A program made the position numbers and the translations under genes. Of a DNA stretch of 53,328 bases, positions 33,120 to 43,044 are shown one piece after another. The stretch spans positions 1-53,328 of the forward strand of contig CAMYND010000016.1 of assembly GCA_947259645.1 (NCBI GenBank). Direction: 5' to 3'. This DNA is from Thermodesulfovibrionia bacterium. GTDB taxonomy: Bacteria; Nitrospirota; Thermodesulfovibrionia; UBA6902. Positions within the stretch are counted from its first letter, which is position 1. Every line of letters starts with the position of its first letter. The notes below the pieces were generated by a model that saw nothing but the letters and a program-made list of their open reading frames with translations, searched no databases and was not told the origin of the DNA.

Positions 33120-34083
33120 TCCAGTAAACTATCTCCAGATCTCTGTTGTTCTTTTCAAATACTGTCTTTATGGTCCTTTTAATTTTACCATCAGTGTTTA
33201 CCCCGGTTGAAATAACGGTAAAATACGAAGATGACACCTTACCCCTTGACCGCGGGCTTCTGATAGGGTCCATTTCTCTCAAGGTTAAAATATTGTTTGC
33301 CTCCTGAAGTCCAAACACAATCTCAAGGACTCGTTCAGTCGCTGTATTGATGTTTACAATACCGGTATTGTAAACAGTCAGATATTTCATAACACCTTCA
33401 TAGGAATCCTCTTCTTCCTCCCCGGTTGTGCCGTATAATATTTCCGGAGTCATACCTTTAACAAGGAGGAGTTCTTCAATAGCCTCCAGGGGGGCATCTT
33501 TGGAGCTGTAGGGTTCATCAAGAGAATTGTAATAGTCCTCTTCAGCACCATTCAGAAGATGCAGGTCATTTGGATCTCTCCAGTCAAAAATTGAATCAGC
33601 TATCACATCAACATCTTCGCTCTCCACACCGGTACTGTCCAGGAGATATTTAAGCTGCTCCAAAGAAGCAGTATTAACATTTATTTTACTGTCTTCATCT
33701 GTAATAGTATACTCAAAGCTGCCCGCGCCAAGCTCTCCGGACCGGCTTATTACTTCTTCTTCATCCTCCTGATCTTTAAATGCAAGTTTGGCCTCTTCAT
33801 CTAAATACGTGACGTCTGAACTTTTTGTTGAGAGAATCTCCAGTTTGGCCTGCTCAATACCGGCCATCGCAAGCTGATATGCTATCTCTTCCTCTTTAAA
33901 ATTCTTCGTAATATTAATTTCTGTTCTCATCGAATAGGCAAACTCACCCACAATAGCCATAAGTACAACAACAACCCAAACAACGAGTACAAGTGCAACT
34001 GCTCCCTGGTCATTGGTGAGCATCCCTGGATTTTGAGACTTGTATTTCATCTGAATGATATTATTCTTTTTCTTTATTATCAC
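33103..34083 (-). CDS. gspK: Type II secretion minor pseudopilin K
   Basis: A 326-residue protein, the long minor pseudopilin. The hydrophobic N-terminal helix (GAVALVLVVWVVVVLMAIVG) lacks the Glu5 of other pseudopilins, as expected for GspK, and the large globular domain contains the helix-hairpin-helix-like segments (INVNTASLEQLKYLLDSTG; IEELLLVKGMTPEILYG) typical of the family. GspK caps the pseudopilus tip with I and J. The GTG at 34083 overlaps gspJ; an ATG at 34050 is an alternative start. Acidic Asp/Glu patches could bind calcium as in known GspK. Confidence 0.88.
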   Translation of the reverse strand: MIIKKKNNIIQMKYKSQNPGMLTNDQGAVALVLVVWVVVVLMAIVGEFAYSMRTEINITKNFKEEEIAYQLAMAGIEQAKLEILSTKSSDVTYLDEEAKLAFKDQEDEEEVISRSGELGAGSFEYTITDEDSKINVNTASLEQLKYLLDSTGVESEDVDVIADSIFDWRDPNDLHLLNGAEEDYYNSLDEPYSSKDAPLEAIEELLLVKGMTPEILYGTTGEEEEDSYEGVMKYLTVYNTGIVNINTATERVLEIVFGLQEANNILTLREMDPIRSPRSRGKVSSSYFTVISTGVNTDGKIKRTIKTVFEKNNRDLEIVYWNDNII

Positions 34084-34660
34084 TTGCGCGTCCCATTGGT
34101 ATATGTATTAAAAACGGCTCAAAATAGGAAATCTTGACCTTAACCGCACCGGGAAGATTTTCCCCATAGTCCCATGATTCTTTCCACTCCTCATCATCAA
34201 TTGAGTAGTATTCGAGTTTAAATTCAACAACATCAGAGTCCACAATTTCTTCTTTGCCCTTTGTCTTTTCCTCAAATTCCTTGTCCGGCAGAAACCCCTC
34301 TTTCATGAAGAGAACCCCTTCTTCAGTGGAGTATCTCACCCACCTAAAGCCACCGTATGGTTTGTCAGCTATCGCTGTTGCAAACAATATCGAGTCCTCA
34401 TCACCCTGAAAGAGCACGGCCTTGTCATCATCTACATCTATCTCATATGGGTAGGAAGATTTAATCTGCTGTGACAGCATGCCCGACAAAACTCTAAACC
34501 TCTGGGTCAAACTTGTCTCCCGTTCCCCTTTCCCCCATGCGTCCATTCCAAGACGAAATCCATTTCCGATAATGAGAGTAACAAGGGCCAGGACCGTTGT
34601 CGCCACCATAAGCTCTACCAGCGTAAATCCCTCAACAGATCTGTTATAATTGATCTTCAT
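34061..34660 (-). CDS. gspJ: Type II secretion minor pseudopilin J
   Basis: A 199-residue prepilin-like protein. The leader SVEG is cut before FTLVELMVATTVLALVTL, with the conserved Glu5. The C-terminal half is beta-rich (GGFRWVRYSTEEGVLFM, VVEFKLEYYSIDDEEW), as in GspJ. It forms the pseudopilus tip complex with I and K. Overlaps gspI by 17 bases and gspK by 23. Confidence 0.87.
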   Translation of the reverse strand: MKINYNRSVEGFTLVELMVATTVLALVTLIIGNGFRLGMDAWGKGERETSLTQRFRVLSGMLSQQIKSSYPYEIDVDDDKAVLFQGDEDSILFATAIADKPYGGFRWVRYSTEEGVLFMKEGFLPDKEFEEKTKGKEEIVDSDVVEFKLEYYSIDDEEWKESWDYGENLPGAVKVKISYFEPFLIHIPMGRASDNKEKE

Positions 34661-35096
34661 TTTCTACCGCCTTCAGGCTTACCAGTTCCAATGACCTTTC
34701 CCTGTTACGCGCTTCAGACCAGGTAACAATTACCTTGATTTTCTTAAGGATATAGGATGACTCTTCAGGTTCTTTATATGTTTCTATTTCAGCCAGCCAA
34801 CTATATCCATCCTCAAATTTTCCGCTGCCATCTTCAGGATTAGCAGATAGTTCCTCCATCTTGTCTTTAGCGTGCACAACTGCCCGGGTGTAGTCACAGG
34901 AAGCCTTGCTGGCCTGAAGCCCTCCTGCAAAAAGCTGCATTATCAGGACAAAAGTCAGGCTGACTATTGCAAATGACACGATCACCTCTATCAGGGTAAA
35001 TCCCCCTTCCATTGACTCCGCGGGACACTCCCCTGCAGGCTTTATTGTCGTGCTTCGCTGTGCAAACAGTTGGCTATTACTTTCCTGTGTTATCAT
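34644..35096 (-). CDS. gspI: Type II secretion minor pseudopilin I
   Basis: The pseudopilin helix GGFTLIEVIVSFAIVSLTFV is clear, with Glu5 after the processing site. The start is uncertain: ATG at 35096 gives a long leader of about 31 residues, whereas ATG at 35012 (MEGGFTLIEV) has a good GGAG site 8 bases upstream and a normal short leader; ORF length permits both, and 35012 may be the real one. The globular part (VVHAKDKMEELSANPEDG) fits GspI. It follows gspH and overlaps gspJ. Confidence 0.82.
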   Translation of the reverse strand: MITQESNSQLFAQRSTTIKPAGECPAESMEGGFTLIEVIVSFAIVSLTFVLIMQLFAGGLQASKASCDYTRAVVHAKDKMEELSANPEDGSGKFEDGYSWLAEIETYKEPEESSYILKKIKVIVTWSEARNRERSLELVSLKAVENEDQL

Positions 35097-35097
35097 C

Positions 35098-35592
35098 CTA
35101 TTCAATTGCTTCAACTTCAACTTTTCCGGTTATTCTGTTTATGACAATGAAAAAACCTCTCCCTTTCTCGTCCCTGGTCTCAACAATACCCCCGGAAGAG
35201 TTACCTCGCGGATAAAACTCAACGTCACAGTCATGATCCTCCCTGTCTTCCACAGTGACAGAAAGCCCTTCAGGTATCGGTTTTTCAACAGCAGTGACAG
35301 CAGCAGCATCTTCCTGTGATGTACGGGACGTGAGTCTATACACAGCATCATCATTTTCAATAATAAAACAGTAGTTCTTCTTCTCTGATGCCGCATGGTT
35401 TCTCGCATATCGCAGCACCGCCGATATCTCCTTTGTAAGTGTGCGCAGGGCAAGCCTGCCTGATCCACTCCCTACATATACACCAACGAGCCCGGCAGCA
35501 ATGCCAATTATTACCAGAACAAGAATTACTTCTATGAGCGTAAACCCTCGTTGATAAGAGGCTCCCGCTGAGTTTTTCTTTCGGATGTTCAT
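35098..35592 (-). CDS. gspH: Type II secretion minor pseudopilin H
   Basis: From ATG 35592 (GGTGAAA just upstream) the protein has 164 residues. Leader NIRKKNSAGASYQRG is followed by FTLIEVILVLVIIGIAAGLV with Glu5. The globular domain has the GspH/FimT pattern (LRYARNHAASEKKNYCFII, YPRGNSSGG). It lies 66 bases after gspG, and its end touches gspI. Confidence 0.85.
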   Translation of the reverse strand: MNIRKKNSAGASYQRGFTLIEVILVLVIIGIAAGLVGVYVGSGSGRLALRTLTKEISAVLRYARNHAASEKKNYCFIIENDDAVYRLTSRTSQEDAAAVTAVEKPIPEGLSVTVEDREDHDCDVEFYPRGNSSGGIVETRDEKGRGFFIVINRITGKVEVEAIE

Positions 35593-35657
35593 TTTCACCA
35601 GCTTTTGTCTTTCCCACTCATCAAAACATAATGGTAGCAGCATCCCTGTAAGAGTTA

Positions 35658-36098
35658 TTAATTTAGCCCTTTCCAGCTCGCAACGTCTCTGTTCTCTCCT
35701 TCGCCGCCTTCTGAATTGTCCGCTCCGAGAGAATAAAGGTCATAGTCTCCGTGCTCCCCGGGCATAGAGTATTTGTACTCATTACCCCACGGGTCAAGGG
35801 GGATTTCATTTTTCCTTAAATACGGGCCGCTCCAGTCTTCAGCACCGGAGTCTTTCGAGACCAGTCCTTCAAGTGATGATGGATAACTGCCGACATCCAG
35901 GCGGTAGGAATCCAGTGCCGTACCGAAAAGTTCAATCTGGGCATACGCCGAGTTTGTCTTTGCCTTTCCCAGTTTTCCGAACATTTTTGGTACAACCAGT
36001 GCTGCAAGAAGCCCAAGAATGATCATGACGACCATCAACTCAATCAAGGTGAACCCCGCCCGGGATTTCAGTATTCTTTTCTTCCTCTCGTTATTCAT
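35658..36098 (-). CDS. gspG: Type II secretion major pseudopilin G
   Basis: A 146-residue protein of the usual length. Leader ends ...SRAG, cut before FTLIELMVVMIILGLLAALV with Glu5. The C-terminal half shows the family's LDSYRLDVGSYPSSLEGL, WSGPYLRKNEIPLDPWGN and the calcium-site region DYDLYSLGADNSEGGEG. It forms the pseudopilus rod. The 135-base gap before it (36099-36233) is the largest within the operon; no hairpin stands out there. Confidence 0.95.
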   Translation of the reverse strand: MNNERKKRILKSRAGFTLIELMVVMIILGLLAALVVPKMFGKLGKAKTNSAYAQIELFGTALDSYRLDVGSYPSSLEGLVSKDSGAEDWSGPYLRKNEIPLDPWGNEYKYSMPGEHGDYDLYSLGADNSEGGEGENRDVASWKGLN

Positions 36099-36233
36099 GT
36101 ATACCTCCGTATCTCTGAAGATGTGTTATGTCGTTGCCGTCTCATACACATCAATAAGATGTATATATATGATATCAGGAGCCGGCATTTCTTATTCAAT
36201 CAGCCTTAATTAAGTGAATCAATTCTGCTTCTG

Positions 36234-37451
36234 TCAGAAGGGAAGCTCATTCACACTGAATATTGCAAGCAGCATAGATATAACAATAAACCCTATCACA
36301 AGACCCATCAAGAGGATGAGCGCGGGTTCGAGCAGGGCTAAAAGACGCTTGACAGTGGTCCTCACCTCAATATCAAACCTGTCAGCTATTTTAATAAGCA
36401 TTTCATCAAGTCTGCCTGTTTCCTCCCCGACCGTAACCATATGAACAGCGATGGGGGGAAATATATCACTCTTCCGTAAAGATTCAGCTATACCCTTGCC
36501 CTTTCGGGCAGATTCTCTGACAGAGGCTATAATATCAGAAATTTTATCGCTCTCAAGAGTTCCCTTCACGATCTGAAATGCGCTCAGCAGTGGTACACCG
36601 CTTGCCAGTAATGTGCCGAGTGTCCGTGCAAAACGGGACACAGCTGTCTCCTTAAAGAGCGTGCCAAACACCGGGACTCTGAATTTCATCCTGTCCCAGG
36701 CCTTTCTTCCCTTCGCGGTTTTCACATAACGCCTGACTAAAACAATCGCGACTGAAATAATCAGCAGCATTACCCACCAATAGTTTATAAGCGCATTGCT
36801 CACAGAAAGCAACAGAACAGTAGGTAATGGAAGAGCACCGCCCATATCAGTGAATATATTTGAAAATTGCGGCACAACGAACGTAAGGAGCAAAATAACG
36901 GCAGCCCCCCCGACAAGGCAGAGGAAAGCAGGGTAGATGAGAGCTGAACGCACATCTGATTTCAATTCATGGGCGTTTTCAAGATATGCCGCCATTCTTG
37001 TAATAGAGTCCTCAAGGAACCCACCCGCTTCCCCGGCTTTTATCATATTTACATAAAAAACAGGAAATACAGAAGGAAACTTTGAGAGCGCTTCAGACAG
37101 AGATTTACCGCTTCGTATCTGGGAAAGGAGATCTTTAATGAGTTCTTTCAGTTTTTTTTTCTCTATCAGGTCTGAAAGAATAGTAAATGATCTTTCAAGG
37201 GGAAATCCTGCATCAAGAAGCACTCCCACCTGGTAGGTAAAGGACATGATATCCTTCTCGGTAATACGTCCCTGGGCCGAGGACAGGAGACGACTGATGA
37301 TACTTTCCTGTTCAACCGCTTTGCTGACTTTTAATGGAAAGTACCCCATGTCCTGGATACGGTCGATAGCGGAACGTTCGTTCGGGACTTCAATCGTACC
37401 GCTTACAATATTACCTTCTCTTGTGGTTGCCTCGTACTGATATATTTCCAC
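36234..37451 (-). CDS. gspF: Type II secretion inner-membrane platform protein F
   Basis: A 405-residue polytopic protein of standard length. Two GspF repeats are seen (about 68-190, PLERSFTILSDLIEKKKL; and 270-395, ARTLGTLLASGVPLL), each with the LSEAL / IAESL and KAGEAGG / TVGEETG blocks, and three transmembrane segments near 170-195, 220-242 and 375-400. It is the platform around which the pseudopilus is built. Its start overlaps the gspE stop by one base. Confidence 0.95.
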   Translation of the reverse strand: MEIYQYEATTREGNIVSGTIEVPNERSAIDRIQDMGYFPLKVSKAVEQESIISRLLSSAQGRITEKDIMSFTYQVGVLLDAGFPLERSFTILSDLIEKKKLKELIKDLLSQIRSGKSLSEALSKFPSVFPVFYVNMIKAGEAGGFLEDSITRMAAYLENAHELKSDVRSALIYPAFLCLVGGAAVILLLTFVVPQFSNIFTDMGGALPLPTVLLLSVSNALINYWWVMLLIISVAIVLVRRYVKTAKGRKAWDRMKFRVPVFGTLFKETAVSRFARTLGTLLASGVPLLSAFQIVKGTLESDKISDIIASVRESARKGKGIAESLRKSDIFPPIAVHMVTVGEETGRLDEMLIKIADRFDIEVRTTVKRLLALLEPALILLMGLVIGFIVISMLLAIFSVNELPF

Positions 37452-39175
37452 TAAATCCCCTCTTGAGAAACTCTTAATACTTCTTCAATGGTAGTAATTC
37501 CCTCCTGAACTTTATTCCAGCCCGACTCCCTCAAGAGAGTCATCCCTTTGGAAACTACATTCTCACGGATAACATCAGAGCTGGCCCTGTCCAGAATCAG
37601 GCGTCTCACTTCACTGTCTATAACCATTAATTCAAATATTCCTGTCCTTCCGCTATAGCCGGTGTGCCTGCAGTCTTCGCATCCACTACCATGATAGGTC
37701 TCAATATTATTCAGAAAGAATTCAGCCTTATCAATCAACTCCTGTCCCGGTTTAAAAGGCTCCTTGCACGAGGGACATATTACCCTCACAAGCCTCTGAG
37801 CCAGAACTCCGATCAAAGAAGATGCTACCAGAAACCCTTCAATTCCCATATCAAGGAGCCTGGTTACCGCGCCGGGGGCATCATTTGTGTGAAGTGTGCT
37901 GAAGACCATATGACCCGTTAAAGCAGAATGGATCGCTATCTCCGCTGTTTCAACATCCCTGATTTCACCAACCATGATAACATCGGGGTCCTGACGAACA
38001 ATGTGCCTGAGGCCATTTGCAAATGTGAGGCCTATCTGCGGTTTGATCTGTATCTGGTTAACGCCGTCTATCTGATATTCAATCGGGTCCTCAACAGTAA
38101 TGATCTTCTTTTCATCCGAATTTATCTTGTTCAATGATCCATAGAGTGTGGTTGTCTTGCCGCTTCCTGTAGGACCTGTAACGAGCAGCATTCCATAGGG
38201 TGTATTAATGAGCTTATCATACTGCACGACAGTGCCAGGGGGGAACCCGAGGTGATCAAGGGTGGTCAAAGCAGTCCCGCTGTCAAGGATTCTCATTACG
38301 ATGCTCTCACCGTAGATAGTCGGTATTGTGGACACACGGAGATCAATGTCCCTTCCGGACACTCTCAACTTTATCCTGCCGTCCTGTGGAAGCCTTCTTT
38401 CGGCAATATTCATTCTGGACATTATCTTTATTCTCGAGATAACTGCAGGCTGTATCCGTCTTGGCAAAGACTCTACCTGTGTCAATGCTCCGTCTATTCT
38501 GTACCTGACCTTCACATTGTTTTCAAAAGGCTCTATATGAATATCACTGGTCCTGCCTTCAACCGCCCGGGTAATGATCATGTTGACGAGTTTGACTATG
38601 GGCGCTTCAGAAGCCATGTCCCTGAGGTGATGCACATCTTCCTGAAGTTCAACCTCGTCTGATTCAGCCTCCTCCTCCCTCATCCCCTCCATTATGCTCG
38701 TCATCTGCACATTGCTACCAAAGTACTGCTCTATTGCCTCCATAATGTCTTTTTCACTGCTCAGACAAATCTCAAGCTCCTTATCCGAGAAGATCTGCAG
38801 TGAATCAGTCACATATTCATTCAGGGGGTCAGTCATCGCAACTTTCATAATATTGTCTTCAATTCCGATCGGGACAAATTTATACTGTTTCATGAATTTG
38901 AGTGTCGGGTAGGCTCCGCTGGGAATAGTCTTCGGGAATTCAGAAAATTTTAAGTACCGTAAATCAAGCTGCGAACTGATGGCACGAAGCATATCGTCTT
39001 CAGAAATGAACCCGAGACCGACCAGTATTTCCCCCAGTCGACGGGGGTTGGTCTTATCACGTGCTGCCTGTTCTTTGAGGGCTATTTCGAGTTTTTCAGG
39101 AGTTACGATGTTCAGGTCAAGAAGTATTTTTCCTAACTTGCCTGACTTGGTTATTTTAAGTGCTTCATGGCTCAT
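37451..39175 (-). CDS. gspE: Type II secretion ATPase E
   Basis: A 574-residue ATPase. Residues 1-155 are the N-terminal MshEN/N1E region; the core has Walker A GPTGSGKTTTLYGSL, the Asp box (IITVEDPIEYQIDG), Walker B (DPDVIMVGEIRDVETAEIA), the His box (LVFSTLHTNDA-type, here MVFSTLHTNDAPG) and a tetracysteine zinc module (CPSC ... CEDC). It powers the pseudopilus. It overlaps gspD by 4 bases (ATGA). Confidence 0.95.
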   Translation of the reverse strand: MSHEALKITKSGKLGKILLDLNIVTPEKLEIALKEQAARDKTNPRRLGEILVGLGFISEDDMLRAISSQLDLRYLKFSEFPKTIPSGAYPTLKFMKQYKFVPIGIEDNIMKVAMTDPLNEYVTDSLQIFSDKELEICLSSEKDIMEAIEQYFGSNVQMTSIMEGMREEEAESDEVELQEDVHHLRDMASEAPIVKLVNMIITRAVEGRTSDIHIEPFENNVKVRYRIDGALTQVESLPRRIQPAVISRIKIMSRMNIAERRLPQDGRIKLRVSGRDIDLRVSTIPTIYGESIVMRILDSGTALTTLDHLGFPPGTVVQYDKLINTPYGMLLVTGPTGSGKTTTLYGSLNKINSDEKKIITVEDPIEYQIDGVNQIQIKPQIGLTFANGLRHIVRQDPDVIMVGEIRDVETAEIAIHSALTGHMVFSTLHTNDAPGAVTRLLDMGIEGFLVASSLIGVLAQRLVRVICPSCKEPFKPGQELIDKAEFFLNNIETYHGSGCEDCRHTGYSGRTGIFELMVIDSEVRRLILDRASSDVIRENVVSKGMTLLRESGWNKVQEGITTIEEVLRVSQEGI

Positions 39176-41340
39176 TGAGGTTGGGGCGTTTCTGCTTCTT
39201 TTCTGGTAATATCTATCGCCGAATCTTTTTCTTCAAGGAACGTCTTTAATTCCCTGAGCTGGTTCATATACTGCTGTGAAAATTTTTCACCTTCCGTTTC
39301 ATTGGTTACAACATATGGTGTAATGATTATAATTAATTCCTTTTTGGTTTTTGTATCGACATTGTAACGGAAAAGGTGCCCCAGAAGAGGCACATTGCTC
39401 AACAGGGGAATTCCCTGATAACCCGTATTGTTTTCTTCCTGTATGATTCCCCCTATCACTATTCCCTTCTGATCAGGAATAACTATGGAGGTTTTTGTCT
39501 TCGTTGTATTGAAGGAAGGAAATGTGTTTCCTGCCTGACCAACCTGCTGGTTTTCCCCCTTGGAGGAAACTTCCTGCTCTATATCAAGCACCACTGTTTT
39601 TTCTTCGCTTATGGTTGGTTTGATTTTTAGTTTGATTCCCACAGTTCTGTATTCAATATTTTGCGTCAGAGTATCGGTCGTTGTCGTGGAGGTTGTACTT
39701 GACGCAGTCGGAATATCAGATCCTACCTCAATACTGGCCTCTTGCTGGTCACGCACAAGAAGTCGCGGGCTCGATAAGATGTTAACCTTTGACTCACTTG
39801 CCAGGGCGCGAATCAGTGCGGTCAGCCTGTCCGGCTTGAATAGCACATACGAGAGGCCTCCCGGACCGGAAGCGAGCGTGGGAGCAGCCGCAAACAGATC
39901 AGGAGCAGGATCTCCGAACTTCCCTTCTATCAGCGAGTTAAAGTCTCTGCCTTCAATATCCAGATTCTGGAGTACAGACCACTGAATACCGTACTCATCG
40001 TTGTTGGTCAGTGAAACTTCCGCTATAACAGCCTCGATAAGAACCTCTCTGGGGTATATATCAATTTTCTTAATGGTTTTTACCATCTCCCTGTACACGC
40101 CCGGCGGCGCGAGTATCACGAGGGAGTTTGTCGGTTCAAAGGTTATGATCTCAATCCTGCTGCCTGTGGATCCAGCCTGCCTGCTGGGACTTGTTGTTCT
40201 GCGCCTTGTTGTCGTGGGTTTTTTTGCGGTTTTGCTCTGAGCGGTAACTCTCTGCTTTGTAACACCCCCTCCTGCTTCATAGAGGGTATTTAAAATGTCG
40301 GCAACAGTATCAGCCTTTACATTCTGCACAGGATAGACAAAAATATTCTGACCTGAACTGACTTCCTCATCGAGCTTTCTTACCCACCCTTCAACAGTGC
40401 TCAGCAGCGTCGGGCTTGAAGAAAAAACAACAAGGCTGTTAATCCTCTCTATCGGGACAAGGGCAATACCCTCCCGTGTCAGATTTAACGCGTTCAGGAC
40501 TTCTGTCAGCTCATTCGACAAGGCAGTGACATCAGAGTACTTTGGCTTGAAAAAAGACATCCTTGTATTCTTAAACGCATTGACATCAATCTCTTTCAGA
40601 ACTTTAAAGAGCCGGACTATATTTGACTGGAGATCATTAATTATAAGAAGATTGTTTCTCGGGTTGGGGATGATACTTCCAAACTGGGACAACATGGGGG
40701 TCAGTATGGTGCTTATTTCAGCTACGGGGACAAACTCTACAGGAACTATCTGGGTCACCGGCCTGTCAATATCCGGAACAGCCTCCGCGTCTCTGCCAGT
40801 TTTCACCTCAAGCGGTTTCTGTTTTGCCGCGGTTCCGGAAACCAGCTTTAAAAACTCGCCTGACCTGACAAGCGCCATCCCGTTTGCTTCAAGCACAGAT
40901 TCAAAAACACTCATAACCTGACTCACCGGTATTTTCTTGGCCGAATGAATGGTAACCCGCGCATCAAGTCCGGGGCTCAGGATAAAGTTCTCATTTGTTA
41001 TGGAACCAATTGTATTTATGACATCCTTCAGATCAGCATTGTCAAAATTCAGAATAATATAACTCTCTTCCTTTTGGGGCTTTGACAAAAAAGCTTTTAT
41101 CTTTCCGGGTGTAATATTATTGGACGGAAATTCTGCAGGAGTATTTCTGGCCCGCTGCCTCGATGGTCCGGCAGGCGCTGTTGATCGTTTCCGTGGAGGT
41201 ACTGCAGTTTCAGGTTTCTGCGGCATCTCCTGCATCTGCGGTGGTGTTCCCGGTATTTCTGCGGAAGGTGTCTGATCATCACCATAACTATTCGATACAA
41301 TCAGTACTGCACATGTCAACGCTGCCAGGTATATTTTCAT
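39172..41340 (-). CDS. gspD: Type II secretion secretin D
   Basis: The ATG at 41340 has GGGA about 10 bases upstream and a signal peptide (KIYLAALTCAVLIVSNSYG); 722 residues. After a Pro-rich stretch come N0 (ILNFDNADLKDVINTIG), N1-N2-N3 (NLLIINDLQSNIVRL; a Thr/Arg-rich insertion in N3, KKPTTTRRRTTSPSR) and the secretin core (LSSPRLLVRDQQEASIEVG, IVIPDQKGIVIGGII, PLLSNVPLLGHLFR). It forms the outer-membrane channel. It is the first gene of the D-E-F-G-H-I-J-K-L-M-C operon. No propeptide-like or SPOR domain is present, unlike the second secretin here. Confidence 0.94.
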   Translation of the reverse strand: MKIYLAALTCAVLIVSNSYGDDQTPSAEIPGTPPQMQEMPQKPETAVPPRKRSTAPAGPSRQRARNTPAEFPSNNITPGKIKAFLSKPQKEESYIILNFDNADLKDVINTIGSITNENFILSPGLDARVTIHSAKKIPVSQVMSVFESVLEANGMALVRSGEFLKLVSGTAAKQKPLEVKTGRDAEAVPDIDRPVTQIVPVEFVPVAEISTILTPMLSQFGSIIPNPRNNLLIINDLQSNIVRLFKVLKEIDVNAFKNTRMSFFKPKYSDVTALSNELTEVLNALNLTREGIALVPIERINSLVVFSSSPTLLSTVEGWVRKLDEEVSSGQNIFVYPVQNVKADTVADILNTLYEAGGGVTKQRVTAQSKTAKKPTTTRRRTTSPSRQAGSTGSRIEIITFEPTNSLVILAPPGVYREMVKTIKKIDIYPREVLIEAVIAEVSLTNNDEYGIQWSVLQNLDIEGRDFNSLIEGKFGDPAPDLFAAAPTLASGPGGLSYVLFKPDRLTALIRALASESKVNILSSPRLLVRDQQEASIEVGSDIPTASSTTSTTTTDTLTQNIEYRTVGIKLKIKPTISEEKTVVLDIEQEVSSKGENQQVGQAGNTFPSFNTTKTKTSIVIPDQKGIVIGGIIQEENNTGYQGIPLLSNVPLLGHLFRYNVDTKTKKELIIIITPYVVTNETEGEKFSQQYMNQLRELKTFLEEKDSAIDITRKEAETPQPQ

Positions 41341-41517
41341 TATTTTTCCCACGTTCTCATCCCCTCCAAAGCTCAAGGGGAAACACATTCAATCCACTCC
41401 ATGCACTATCTTCCCGCGTTGTCTCAAGCGTAGCACAAACACCGCCAAAGTATAACAAATTATACGATAACATGAGAAGTATGAATTTTTCATGAAATCC
41501 ATTGATATATTTTATAG

Positions 41518-43044
41518 TTAGTAAAGGTTGTCTTCCTTCCATCTGACAGGAAATCTTACAAGAAAAGTGGATCCCTGGCCAGGTTTGCTTTTTATAATGA
41601 CTTCACCCAGATGTTCATTTATTATCTGTTTCACAAGAGGGAGGCCCAAACCGAATCCACGCTCTTTCGTACTAAAGAAAGGCCTGAACACATTCCCTAC
41701 GTCACTCAGTGGAATCCCGTAACCCGTGTCCGTGACTTTCAGGACGATATTGTCCTCTTCCCTGCTGGTCTCCACAGTAACCTTCCCACCCTTTGATGTA
41801 GCCTCAATACTATTTTTCATTATATGAAAGACTGCTACCTTTAAAAGGTCTTTCTGCATATTGAAACAGAGTGGCTCCTGAGATAACAGTACAGTCATTT
41901 CAATGCCTTTTAACTCAGCCTCTTTACCGGACACTTTTACGACACTTTCTATAAGTGTATTGATATCAGCCTGTTTGAAGAGGGATTTTCTGCTTTTGAG
42001 AAATGTTTCAAAGTCCTTTACAATTTTATCCAGATTATCAGCCCCTTCAAGAATGTATTGAATGTTTTCCCGCAAATCCTGAGAAAGATCTTCTCTGGCC
42101 ATGATACGTCTGCACCTTCCGCCGATCATCGCGGCAGGATTACGAATTCTGTCAGCCACAGTCAATGCCATTAAACTCATTGTTCTTTCAGCCCCGATGG
42201 TTTCAAGCTCCTGATTCAGCTCTGTGAGGTCCGCATTAATGGATTCTATCTCCTTTATCAATCTCTCCCGCTCCTGCTCCGCCTGTTTTCTCTCGGTTAT
42301 GTCCCTCTGGACAGAAACCCAGTGACTAAAGACCCCCTGTTCATCTGCAAAGGGAACAATGTTGCATTCTGCCCAGAATTGGCTCCCGTCTTTGCAATAG
42401 TTCACCAGTTCAACTCTTACTGGTCTGCATTCCTCAAGAGCATGTCGTATTTTATTCAAAGCTGCAAGGCTGGTCTCAGGACCTCTCAGCATTCGTAATG
42501 TTTTTGATGTTGCTTCATTGAATGAGTATCCTGTCATTTTTGTAAACGCTTCATTCACGTACAGAATTCTCCTCCCGAGCATCTCCTCCGGCTCAGCCTC
42601 CAGGATAATAATTGCATCGTTGGCACTTGAAATGGCTGACTCGAGAAGCCTAAGCCTGTCCTCCGAAGCCTTGTGTTTAATCGCAGCCTTAATAGCCAGC
42701 GGTAAAACTTTCATATAATTGAGCTCAGTATCCTTAATTAAATAATCATAGGCTCCCGCCTTCATGGTTTTCACCGCGATACCTTCATTTCCGTTGCTAG
42801 CCACAACGATAACCGGTATATTGCTGCTCATATCCAGCACATCTAAGACAGTCCCGCCATTAAACTGGTAATCTGACACAACTGCATCAAACTTTTGAGA
42901 ATGCAGGGCCTCCCTCACTTCTGAGACAGTCCCGGCAAAAGAGCATCGGGCCTGAATTTCTTCTGCCTCTACAAGACTGCTAAAAGCGGTCTGATTCAAT
43001 GCGCCTTTTCCAACAAGTAAAAGCCTTTTTGTTCCGTTATTCAT
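41518..43044 (-). CDS. Receiver-PAS-kinase hybrid with degenerate H-box
   Basis: A 508-residue soluble protein. Residues 1-125 form a receiver-like domain with an acceptor Asp (DAVVSDYQF) but without the usual acidic pair after strand 1 (LLLVGKGALN). A PAS domain follows (AISSANDAIIILEAEPEE ... HWVSVQRDITERK), then a coiled coil and a dimerisation segment in which the phospho-acceptor His is replaced by Asp298 (VADRIRNPAAMIGG where HEIRNPL is usual). The ATP-binding domain looks intact: N-box (HIMKNSIEAT), G1 (DTGYGI), FFSTKERGFGLGLPLV. It ends 178 bases before gspD on the same strand and may belong to its transcript. Either a pseudokinase or a kinase using another residue. Confidence 0.82.
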   Translation of the reverse strand: MNNGTKRLLLVGKGALNQTAFSSLVEAEEIQARCSFAGTVSEVREALHSQKFDAVVSDYQFNGGTVLDVLDMSSNIPVIVVASNGNEGIAVKTMKAGAYDYLIKDTELNYMKVLPLAIKAAIKHKASEDRLRLLESAISSANDAIIILEAEPEEMLGRRILYVNEAFTKMTGYSFNEATSKTLRMLRGPETSLAALNKIRHALEECRPVRVELVNYCKDGSQFWAECNIVPFADEQGVFSHWVSVQRDITERKQAEQERERLIKEIESINADLTELNQELETIGAERTMSLMALTVADRIRNPAAMIGGRCRRIMAREDLSQDLRENIQYILEGADNLDKIVKDFETFLKSRKSLFKQADINTLIESVVKVSGKEAELKGIEMTVLLSQEPLCFNMQKDLLKVAVFHIMKNSIEATSKGGKVTVETSREEDNIVLKVTDTGYGIPLSDVGNVFRPFFSTKERGFGLGLPLVKQIINEHLGEVIIKSKPGQGSTFLVRFPVRWKEDNLY

